DNA of 5,796 bases from Prevotella sp. (GTDB lineage Bacteria > Bacteroidota > Bacteroidia > Bacteroidales > Dysgonomonadaceae), in the NCBI GenBank assembly GCA_031263965.1, contig JAISES010000429.1:1-5796 (forward strand), written 5' to 3'. This document shows, piece after piece, positions 1 through 5,705 of this stretch. Position numbers and translations under genes: made by a program. How positions within the stretch are numbered: the first letter of the stretch is position 1; each line of letters begins with the position of its first letter. The notes beneath the pieces were generated by a model. The model made no database searches and was not told where the DNA came from. It saw only the letters and a list, made by a program, of their open reading frames with translations.

Positions 1-3000
1 AGACATACGCGAGAAATAAATATCTTTCTTTCCGACGCCTCTCCATAACATAGAAAAATCAATGCCTTTATAATTAATCCCGGCAGTAATTCCATATTGC
101 CAGCGTGGCTGCGTATTACCTATCCTTTTAAGGTCTCCAAGATCATCAATCGTGTTCTTCCCGTTATCTACTTTTCCGTCGCCATTTATATCTTCATACC
201 GTAAATCACCGGTTCTCCAGTTAGTTCCCAAATGTGAGAGATCCGTTTTTGCGAGATAATCGTCTAATTCCTGTTGTGTTCTAAACAGGTCATGGACGGT
301 ATATCCCCATATTTCACCCACTTCCTGACCTTTATACCAGGTTGAAAGAGTTCCTGTTGGATTGAAATATTTTGTTATAACTGATTTGTAATCGTACAAA
401 TTAAAGTTCACAAAATAGGATATGCCATTTTCAAATGCCTGTTTCCAGTTTAACGACAATTCCCATCCCCGGGTTCTCAAAGTGGAGTTATTGGCTCTCG
501 GCACATCTGCGCCTAATACTCCCGGCTTAGCTTCCGACCTGCCGATCATATCAGTAGTAACACGCTGGAATACATCAAATGTAGCTTGTAATTTATTGCC
601 GAAAAAACTCAGGTCTAATCCGAGGTTTGTCGCTGTGGCTGTTTCCCAGGTAAGATTTCTGTTTACAATACCGGGAGCCGTTGTATAACCTATCGGCCTG
701 TTGTCTCCGTAATTGAAAATCCAATTCAACTTACCTGTTTGTAAAGGTACTAATTCTATGTCTGTATACGGATCAACCTTTTGGTTTCCTAATTGCCCCC
801 AAGAGCCCCTTATCTTAAAGTTGTTTACATACGCTGAAAGATTTTCCCAGAAAGCTTCTTTGTGAACATTCCAGCCTAAAGAGAAAGAAGGGAAAAATCC
901 CCAACGATTATCTTTACGGAAAACATAAGAGCCGTCATACCTTATATTTGACTCCAACAAATATTTTTCCTTATAGTTATAATTCAATCTCGCAAAATAT
1001 CCTACAGTGGCAGAATGCAAGAGTGTTTCAGACAGGATGGAACTACCGGTTGCCGTTTGCAAGGAAGGAACATCTTCTACGATAATATCTGTTTTATAAC
1101 CATACATCATATTGTATTTATCTTTTTCTAATTGCAAACCGGCCATGATACCAAAATCATGGATATCGTTCAAGACATAATTATAAGATGTATATATATT
1201 GGAAGTCCAGTAATTCTTCAGAGACTGTTCTCTTCTTATGTTATTGGGTATACTTACGCCATTGGGTGTTACGGTATTGTCAACGTTATGAATATTGATT
1301 AGCTTCTTTACATTCCTGAGATCACTGGTATATGTATTATAAGCAAAGTCTGCATTGATTGTCCAGCCTTTTAATGGCCGAAGTACCATTTTAAAGTTAT
1401 TCCAGTAATCATAATCATCTGTCCGGTCTGTACCCGCTGTGATGGAGGGAATGTGTGATTCAAAAGTATAGTTTCCCCAACCGTCATAGAGGGGAGTAAT
1501 AGGATATGCTCTGGATATATGGCGATACATGAAAGAGTAGTCTCCTTCCTTCGTCATATTAGGCCTCTCCCTATATTTCTTTGCAAAACGTGTTTCATAA
1601 CTGAAATCCCACCAATCGGTAATAGCAATATCAATTTTACCCATCGTATTCATTCTGCTGAACTTGTCCTTGCCGAAATTGAGTACACTCTTCTGGTCTA
1701 TGTATCCAGCCGAAAAATAATACGATATCCTGTCTCCGCCACCTTGTATGGAAATGTCGTGTTTTTGATTCACGCTATGTCCGAAATAAACATCCCACCA
1801 ATCCGTATCGGCATAGTTCAGGTTCGCACTATTCCAGATGTTACCATCGGGATATGAACCGAAGATAGTGGCTCCTTCCGGCCAGTCCTTCATGGAGTTC
1901 TTGAGGTACTCCCAATCTTGCTTCTGATAGGCGATAATCCTGTCTATTGTTTCATCACTGATCGGATGGCCTCCCCGATTGTCTCCCGCTTCATTCTGTA
2001 TACGAGTCCATGTGTATGAATCCAAACTTTCAGGTAGTTTTTGAGGGGTATTGATAATCAGATTTCCGGAATAGTTAACCCTTATTTTTTCGTTCTTTTT
2101 CCCCTTTTTGGTTGATACGATTATCACCCCATAAGGAGCGCGTGCGCCATATATGGCAGAAGCTGCTGCATCTTTCAATACGGAAATGGATTCTATATCT
2201 TCCGGATTCAGGTTGTTTATATCACCGGGAAAACCATCAATCAATACATATGGCTCACCTCCGTTTAACGATCCCATACCACGGACCGTCATATTCATTT
2301 TGGCTCCCGGTTGGAAGCCATCCTGATTCCCTACATCAAAATGGAATCCGGGTGCAACCCCTTGAAGAAGTTGGGAAACCGTAGCAGCCTGCCTTTCCGT
2401 AAGTTTCTTATTGTCTATCACGTCAACGGCGCCGGAAAGGTTTACTTTTTTCTGGGTTCCATAACCCACCACCACAACCTCGTCAATCGCCTGAACATCC
2501 TCTCTCAGGATAATATCAATCACATTTTTCCCTCTTACCATGATTTCCTGAGAGATATAACCGATATAAGAAAATATCAGGATATCACTATCAGAAACAT
2601 TGTCTAAGGTATAATTCCCATATAAATCCGTAACATTTCCTGATGTTGTTCCTTTAATAACAATAGATACGCCTATAAGAGGTTCATTCGTTGAGTCTGT
2701 AACTTTCCCTTTTATTGCTCTCTTTACCGATTGTGTAGTTACAGGAACAGATATTTCCTCTTTATTTTTTACAATAACAATTTGATTCCCATTTACATAA
2801 TAAGTAAGATTCAATGGACTAAGCGTTTTCTTCAGAACTTCTTCGATCGCTTCATTTTCAACGTTAACACTTACATTGTCGTTTACATTAACGTCTACTT
2901 TATAGAGAAATACATAATTCGTATTTTTTTCTATTTCAGTAAAAAAGGTTTCGAGCTTCACATCATTCAAACGCATTGATATTGCAGAAGAAAGTGATTG

Positions 3001-3117
3001 CATATCTACTGCATATACATGATAGCAAGTGCCGATCAGAAATACTGATGCAAAAAATAATTTGGTGATAAAACCTTTTTTAGTCTTTTCAGATTCACTT
3101 TTAGATTTATTCTTCAT
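1..3117 (-). CDS. SusC/RagA-type TonB-dependent outer-membrane receptor with N-terminal STN domain (3' end cut by window edge)
   Basis: This frame stays open for 1039 codons from the ATG at 3117 to the left edge, so the stop and probably the last few dozen residues lie outside. Seen in order: a basic N-terminus and hydrophobic signal peptide (about residues 1-36, ending YHVYA); an STN domain (about 48-117); a carboxypeptidase-regulatory-like beta-sandwich (about 134-204, with GTTSGNVTDLYGNY); the SusC hallmark EVVVVGYGTQKK (213-224); a plug with VLIDGFPGDI and LKDAAASAIYGARAPYGVI (to about 335); then a beta-barrel rich in aromatic residues. A DINGDGKVD loop followed by IGNTQPRWQYG near 976-1009 is typical of the SusC C-terminal part. 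Such proteins import glycans or peptides across the outer membrane with a SusD lipoprotein, powered by TonB. The STN domain marks it as a signalling receptor, fitting the upstream anti-sigma and sigma genes. The start has no Shine-Dalgarno, as is usual in this phylum. An in-frame ATG at 3249 would add 44 residues before the signal peptide and is judged unlikely. Substrate unknown. Confidence 0.96.
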   Translation of the reverse strand, partial: MKNKSKSESEKTKKGFITKLFFASVFLIGTCYHVYAVDMQSLSSAISMRLNDVKLETFFTEIEKNTNYVFLYKVDVNVNDNVSVNVENEAIEEVLKKTLSPLNLTYYVNGNQIVIVKNKEEISVPVTTQSVKRAIKGKVTDSTNEPLIGVSIVIKGTTSGNVTDLYGNYTLDNVSDSDILIFSYIGYISQEIMVRGKNVIDIILREDVQAIDEVVVVGYGTQKKVNLSGAVDVIDNKKLTERQAATVSQLLQGVAPGFHFDVGNQDGFQPGAKMNMTVRGMGSLNGGEPYVLIDGFPGDINNLNPEDIESISVLKDAAASAIYGARAPYGVIIVSTKKGKKNEKIRVNYSGNLIINTPQKLPESLDSYTWTRIQNEAGDNRGGHPISDETIDRIIAYQKQDWEYLKNSMKDWPEGATIFGSYPDGNIWNSANLNYADTDWWDVYFGHSVNQKHDISIQGGGDRISYYFSAGYIDQKSVLNFGKDKFSRMNTMGKIDIAITDWWDFSYETRFAKKYRERPNMTKEGDYSFMYRHISRAYPITPLYDGWGNYTFESHIPSITAGTDRTDDYDYWNNFKMVLRPLKGWTINADFAYNTYTSDLRNVKKLINIHNVDNTVTPNGVSIPNNIRREQSLKNYWTSNIYTSYNYVLNDIHDFGIMAGLQLEKDKYNMMYGYKTDIIVEDVPSLQTATGSSILSETLLHSATVGYFARLNYNYKEKYLLESNIRYDGSYVFRKDNRWGFFPSFSLGWNVHKEAFWENLSAYVNNFKIRGSWGQLGNQKVDPYTDIELVPLQTGKLNWIFNYGDNRPIGYTTAPGIVNRNLTWETATATNLGLDLSFFGNKLQATFDVFQRVTTDMIGRSEAKPGVLGADVPRANNSTLRTRGWELSLNWKQAFENGISYFVNFNLYDYKSVITKYFNPTGTLSTWYKGQEVGEIWGYTVHDLFRTQQELDDYLAKTDLSHLGTNWRTGDLRYEDINGDGKVDNGKNTIDDLGDLKRIGNTQPRWQYGITAGINYKGIDFSMLWRGVGKKDIYFSRMS

Positions 3118-3124
3118 AGATTTG
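3117..3124 (+). promoter_or_regulatory. Possible plus-strand Bacteroidales -7 promoter box (TAGATTTG)
   Basis: TAGATTTG matches the Bacteroides primary-sigma -7 consensus TAnnTTTG exactly. It points away from the receptor gene and overlaps its start codon on the other strand. Transcription would start near 3130. No good -33 TTTG lies 19-21 bp upstream; only T-rich sequence is found there, so the case rests on the -7 box and on the hairpin about 60 bp further on. Confidence 0.3.
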
Positions 3125-3129
3125 TAAAA

Positions 3130-3210
3130 TTTTAATGAACAATGAGTACGTTTGTTTTTTAAAATCAAATGTGGACCGTATAATATGCCTGTATTATACG
3201 GTTTCATTTT
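3130..3210 (+). ncRNA. Candidate cis-antisense sRNA opposite the susC-type leader (DonS-like layout)
   Basis: A plus-strand transcript starting after the TAnnTTTG box at 3117-3124 and ending at the hairpin and U-rich tail at 3175-3210 would be about 80 nt. It would be fully antisense to the receptor's 5' leader just upstream of the start codon. In Bacteroides, antisense RNAs of about this size and position between the anti-sigma gene and the susC homologue are known; DonS of B. fragilis is the named example and represses its locus. The similarity here is of layout, not of sequence that I can verify. The exact ends are inferred. Confidence 0.35.
3175..3202 (+). terminator. Perfect 10-bp hairpin followed by U-rich tail on the plus strand
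   Basis: The arms ACCGTATAAT (3175-3184) and ATTATACGGT (3193-3202) are perfectly complementary around an 8-nt loop. On the plus strand the stem is followed by TTTCATTTTA, a moderate U-tract, so it could end a plus-strand RNA. On the minus strand it is followed by CCACATTTG and would be an internal hairpin in the receptor mRNA leader rather than a terminator. The stem is AT-rich in its upper part, so it would be a weak terminator. Confidence 0.4.
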
Positions 3211-3284
3211 ATGATTACAATGATACTGATGTAAGGGAGGATCTCTCATAATGCTATAATTTAATTGTTGCTAATTATTTTTTA

Positions 3285-3308
3285 CCATTCAGGCTTCTGA
3301 CTAAATGG
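3285..3308 (-). other. 8-bp RNA hairpin in the fecR-susC spacer
   Basis: Read on the minus strand, CCATTTAG and CTGAATGG pair over 8 bp around the 8-nt loop TCAGAAGC, with one position as a G-U wobble. The plus-strand transcript would have a mismatch there, so the fold favours minus-strand RNA. It begins about 47 nt after the fecR stop codon. It is followed by TAAAAAAT and not by a run of T, so it is not a canonical terminator. It may protect the 3' end of the sigma-fecR message or sit in the receptor leader. Confidence 0.35.
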
Positions 3309-3355
3309 ATAGGTTCCCAGACTGAATATTTCAAATAAATTAGATTTACAGAATT

Positions 3356-4516
3356 TCAATCATTTTTTATATGTATGATATTTTCTTCTTTTTCATATGT
3401 AAAATCCGTTGCTAATGATAAGTTATGTAAAATGTTTTCGATAGATTCCGACAAGTTCAGTTTGCCGTTGTATCTTTCGGTTGTAATCTTTTGATCATAG
3501 TCGAATTCTACCCGGTAATACCTTGCAAGTCTGTTGAATATCACATCTAATGATTCTCCGTTTAATTTCATGATTCCATCTTTCCAACAGATATGGGGAT
3601 AGACGTCAACCTGTTTGATTTCAGCAATATCGTTTTCATAAAACAATCCCTGGTCAGGAGACAATTTGTTCTTTGTTTTCCGGATTGAAACCTCAACACA
3701 ACCTTCCACAAGGACAACAGAGGCCATTGGGTCTGTATCATAGGAATTAACATTAAACTTCGTACCTAAAACAGAGATGTCAAATTTTCTGGAATGGACA
3801 ATAAACGGACGAGATTTGTCTTTAGCCACTTCGATATAAATTTCTCCATCTACAAATATTTCACGTTTGCCCTTATTAAATCGTTGAGGGTAAACTATTG
3901 TTGTGCCGGAATTTACCCACACTACTGTTCCGTCGCTGAAATTAATCGTCGATCGTTTTCCGTAGGGTACAATCAGTTGCAAATACTCTGCCTGGGCAAT
4001 GAAAAAATCGCTTATCTCCTTTTCATCTACAATTACGGCGCCCGCTTCCGTCTGTTTGATCGTGGCGCTGTCTTTAATGTTCATTTGTGAAGTACCGGCA
4101 ATAATTTGTACATCTTCTGTTTTTACATTTGCCGAGTCTAAAAGAGAATATACCAGCTCAGTATCTTTGGCATCTTTATCATTACTTATACCGAATGCAA
4201 TGATCAGGCCAATAGCAACCGATGCGGCTACCGTCGAAAGGGCTTTCATTACATATTGTTTTTTTCTTCCGGCGGGCAACCTGTCCATTAATCGTTGATA
4301 GTCTTCTTCAATTTGCCTGGAAGGAACTTCTGTTTCTTCCATCTTCATATTACTGATAAGCAATATGGCATCCTGAATACATTGCTTACTCCCTGGATAT
4401 TTATGTATAAAAGCTTGTATTTCTTCAGGATTGTTCTGTTTAGCCAATCTTACAAAATCATTATTGAGAAGAAGTTTCTCAAGTTCAAGCCTGTTGTTTT
4501 CCTTATATATATCCAT
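3356..4516 (-). CDS. FecR-type anti-sigma factor / transmembrane sensor
   Basis: A 386-residue protein of normal length for Bacteroidota FecR proteins. Residues 1-88 form a charged cytoplasmic N-terminal part that should bind the sigma factor. Residues about 90-110 are one hydrophobic transmembrane helix (ALSTVAASVAIGLIIAFGI), with positive residues GRKK just before it, placing the rest in the periplasm. The FecR domain spans about 183-276, with the typical VPYGKRSTINFSDGTVVWVN start and the LGTKFNV motif at 250-256. The C-terminal DUF4974-like module is about 313-384 (MKLNGESLDVIFNRLARYYR). Known role of the family: it holds its partner ECF sigma factor and releases it when the receptor's STN domain signals. 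The Gly-Thr pair at 251-252 lies in a motif resembling the self-cleavage site described in some proteobacterial FecR homologues; cleavage here is inference. It follows the sigma gene by 92 bp and precedes the receptor by 238 bp, all on one strand. Confidence 0.95.
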   Translation of the reverse strand: MDIYKENNRLELEKLLLNNDFVRLAKQNNPEEIQAFIHKYPGSKQCIQDAILLISNMKMEETEVPSRQIEEDYQRLMDRLPAGRKKQYVMKALSTVAASVAIGLIIAFGISNDKDAKDTELVYSLLDSANVKTEDVQIIAGTSQMNIKDSATIKQTEAGAVIVDEKEISDFFIAQAEYLQLIVPYGKRSTINFSDGTVVWVNSGTTIVYPQRFNKGKREIFVDGEIYIEVAKDKSRPFIVHSRKFDISVLGTKFNVNSYDTDPMASVVLVEGCVEVSIRKTKNKLSPDQGLFYENDIAEIKQVDVYPHICWKDGIMKLNGESLDVIFNRLARYYRVEFDYDQKITTERYNGKLNLSESIENILHNLSLATDFTYEKEENIIHIKND

Positions 4517-4524
4517 TATACTAT

Positions 4525-4532
4525 CCCTTTCT
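4525..4532 (-). promoter_or_regulatory. Shine-Dalgarno-like site of the fecR-type gene
   Basis: On the minus strand AGAAAGGG lies 8 nt before the ATG at 4516. AGAAAGG is complementary to the CCTTTCT tail of 16S rRNA. This is unusual here, since the sigma and receptor starts have only A/T-rich leaders. It supports the chosen start and suggests independent or boosted translation of the anti-sigma factor. Confidence 0.5.
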
Positions 4533-4608
4533 TATACTACAAATCAACGGAAATTTTGTAATCAGACTTTTCAGATTTTTTTACAAGAAATATATAACAG
4601 ACTAATAG

Positions 4609-5193
4609 TTAAGGCAAAAGAACGACGGGGGAATATTTATTGTTTTTCCTTATACTATCAATCGCCCGGTGGATCAGGTTTCGGGCGGCCTGCCCGGAAA
4701 GATTCATTATTCTGGAGATTTCTTCATATTCCATTTGATGCAGAAAGCGGAGATATATTATTTCTCTCTGGCGAGGGGTCAGATCATCCAATATTTCTTT
4801 TACTTTTTGTCGGGTATACTCTTTCTCTTCTTCCTCTTCGATAGATGTGTTCTCGATACTGAACTGTAAGTCAAAAGTATTTATATTGCTGATATCAACA
4901 TGTTTCCGTGAATACATTTCATGATTTATACACGCATTCCTGAATGACATGAACAAGTAAGCCCTGAGCGTTTCCGGTTCTTTTATTATTTCCGGTTTTG
5001 TATATAGTTTCAGAAATAGTTCCTGTATAATATCTCTTACATATTCTTCTGAAACTCTTAATCGTAAACCATATGCGAATAATTTCGGGTAAAAGACTTT
5101 ATAAAATGCAGAAAAAGCATCTTTATCCCCCTTGATAAATGAATTCCATAATACTATTTCATCTCTTTCGTTATTTTCCGAAGCTATAAACAT
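4609..5193 (-). CDS. ECF-type RNA polymerase sigma factor (sigma-70 family, regions 2 and 4 only)
   Basis: A 194-residue protein of the usual ECF length. Region 2 covers about residues 16-95, starting with LWNSFIKGDKDAFSAFYKVF and including the core-binding and -10-recognition part DIIQELFLKLY (54-64) followed by LRAYLFMSFRNACIN. A short acidic linker (EEEEE near 119-123) leads to region 4 at about 128-183. Its LTPRQREIIYLRF and EEISRIMNLSGQAARNLIHRAI form the helix-turn-helix for the -35 element. Region 3 is absent, as expected. This family drives transcription of the neighbouring susC/susD-type operon once freed from its FecR partner, here encoded 92 bp downstream. The start at 5193 gives a normal N-terminus; its leader is A/T-rich without Shine-Dalgarno. 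Target promoters cannot be assigned from the sequence alone. Confidence 0.95.
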   Translation of the reverse strand: MFIASENNERDEIVLWNSFIKGDKDAFSAFYKVFYPKLFAYGLRLRVSEEYVRDIIQELFLKLYTKPEIIKEPETLRAYLFMSFRNACINHEMYSRKHVDISNINTFDLQFSIENTSIEEEEEKEYTRQKVKEILDDLTPRQREIIYLRFLHQMEYEEISRIMNLSGQAARNLIHRAIDSIRKNNKYSPVVLLP

Positions 5194-5238
5194 TGAATTT
5201 ATTTTTCATTTAATAGCAATGATTTTTCAAAGTTCTTA

Positions 5239-5268
5239 GGGCAACCACGTTGATAAAACAGATTGCCC
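5239..5268 (-). repeat. Small inverted repeat GGGCAA...TTGCCC upstream of the sigma gene
   Basis: The six-base arms at 5239-5244 and 5263-5268 are perfectly complementary around an 18-nt loop that contains GATAAAACAGATT. This loop word recurs nearly intact at 5411-5425. No T-run follows on the minus strand, so it does not look like an intrinsic terminator. If the promoter box at 5271-5278 is used, the hairpin would sit at the 5' end of the sigma-gene leader. Confidence 0.35.
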
Positions 5269-5270
5269 TC

Positions 5271-5278
5271 CAAAAGTA
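5271..5278 (-). promoter_or_regulatory. Possible -7 promoter box for the sigma/anti-sigma operon (TACTTTTG)
   Basis: On the minus strand TACTTTTG matches TAnnTTTG exactly. Transcription would start near 5264, giving a leader of about 70 nt before the sigma-factor ATG at 5193. No clear TTTG is found at the -33 position, where instead one copy of the 34-bp direct repeat (5290-5323) ends. It is the best promoter-like match seen between the DUF3791-like gene and the sigma gene. Confidence 0.3.
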
Positions 5279-5289
5279 ATAAAATAATC

Positions 5290-5323
5290 CCAGATTACAT
5301 GCACGGGGTTGTAACATCGGGAA
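5290..5323. repeat. Direct repeat, copy 1 (34 bp)
   Basis: It begins CCAGATTACATGCACGGG and ends TGTAACATCGGGAA. A second copy in the same orientation starts 129 bp further on. The first 18 bases are identical, and the tails differ by a few substitutions and one gap. The repeat lies entirely in the spacer upstream of the sigma gene. Confidence 0.75.
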
Positions 5324-5361
5324 GCATCGATTCTGCAACTCTTATTGTGGTCCATCTGCAA

Positions 5362-5425
5362 AATCTTGTGTTTTATCGCCTCATTCAGGCAGTATACGTA
5401 AACCGCCTGCCGATAAAACCAGATT
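5362..5425. repeat. Large imperfect palindrome between the direct repeats
   Basis: The outer arms are AATCTTGTGTTTTATCG (5362-5378) and CGATAAAACCAGATT (5411-5425). They are complementary over nine contiguous base pairs plus a further AATCT/AGATT block beyond a small bulge. Inside, CAGGCAG and CCGCCTG (5386-5392 and 5403-5409) can form a second stem, of up to 7 bp with one G-U pair in minus-strand RNA. The right arm overlaps the start of direct-repeat copy 2. The structure could be a folded RNA element, a cruciform or the remnant of a small mobile repeat; the sequence does not decide. Confidence 0.55.
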
Positions 5426-5451
5426 ACATGCACGGGCTGTAACACAGGGAA
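5419..5451. repeat. Direct repeat, copy 2 (33 bp)
   Basis: It starts with the same CCAGATTACATGCACGGG as copy 1, then has CTGTAACACAGGGAA where copy 1 has GTTGTAACATCGGGAA. It ends 6 bp from the stop codon of the DUF3791-like gene, so it would be part of that gene's 3' untranslated region. A related word, GATAAAACAGATT, also occurs at 5252-5264. Confidence 0.75.
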
Positions 5452-5457
5452 CTTTCA

Positions 5458-5691
5458 TTAAAGCGTTCCTCCGTTTTTGCGGCAAATGTCCACCATGGCT
5501 TCTATGGTGCGCCAGGCAGGTTGCGTATGTTCGTATCCGTAATGCTTTTGTAAAAAGGCAAGTCCTTGATATTTGTACAGGTAATTGAACGCATCACGCA
5601 AATCCAATCCAAATTGCTGCGCAAATTTACGAACAATGAAAACAGCGTCTTCCATTATGTCCTCAACAGGATATTCCATCGTTTCATACAT
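5458..5691 (-). CDS. Small DUF3791-like protein
   Basis: A 77-residue soluble protein without signal peptide or membrane segment. The pattern matches my recollection of the DUF3791 family: an amphipathic N-terminal helix (DIMEDAVFIVRKFAQQFGLD, 11-30), then DAFNYLYKYQGLAFLQKHY (33-51), an EHTQ motif (54-57) and a C-terminal helix with MVDICRKNGG (66-75). Function of the family is unknown. In Bacteroidota and Firmicutes these genes often sit beside DUF3990 genes, whose products resemble ADP-ribosyltransferases, which has led to a toxin-antitoxin idea; no such partner can be confirmed here. The fragment just upstream ends 14 bp before this start and could be its operon partner. The ATG at 5691 has a weak purine stretch (AGAAGA) upstream; Met5 and Met13 are alternative starts. 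It is unrelated to the sigma/FecR/SusC cassette and separated from it by repeats. Confidence 0.7.
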   Translation of the reverse strand: MYETMEYPVEDIMEDAVFIVRKFAQQFGLDLRDAFNYLYKYQGLAFLQKHYGYEHTQPAWRTIEAMVDICRKNGGTL

Positions 5692-5705
5692 AATTCTTCT
5701 ATACT

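Noticed and set aside
422..2979. Several plus-strand open frames of 80-112 codons opposite the receptor gene
   Set aside because: They lie inside the strongly supported minus-strand receptor frame, overlap one another and encode no recognisable domains; they are antisense shadows.
3325..3340. GGGAACCT-like ECF -35 motif on the minus strand in the fecR-susC spacer
   Set aside because: The motif resembles the classic GGAAC -35 element, but no matching -10 lies at 16-17 bp spacing, and the recognition sequence of this sigma factor is unknown.
4560..4590. Possible terminator between the sigma and fecR genes
   Set aside because: The only complementary words (AATC/GATT) are four bases long and no T-run follows on the minus strand, so the two genes are probably co-transcribed.
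3794..4869. Plus-strand open frames opposite fecR and the sigma gene, plus a 61-codon minus-strand frame inside fecR
   Set aside because: All fall within well-supported genes in other frames and show no domain features.
5236..5445. 69-codon minus-strand open frame as a protein-coding gene
   Set aside because: It is made largely of the direct repeats and palindrome, starts with GTG inside repeat copy 2, and resembles no protein family I know. Kept as repeats and as a low-interest finding.
5290..5451. CRISPR-like array from the repeated 33-34 bp unit
   Set aside because: There are only two imperfect copies with a spacing far longer than a CRISPR spacer, and no cas genes are nearby.
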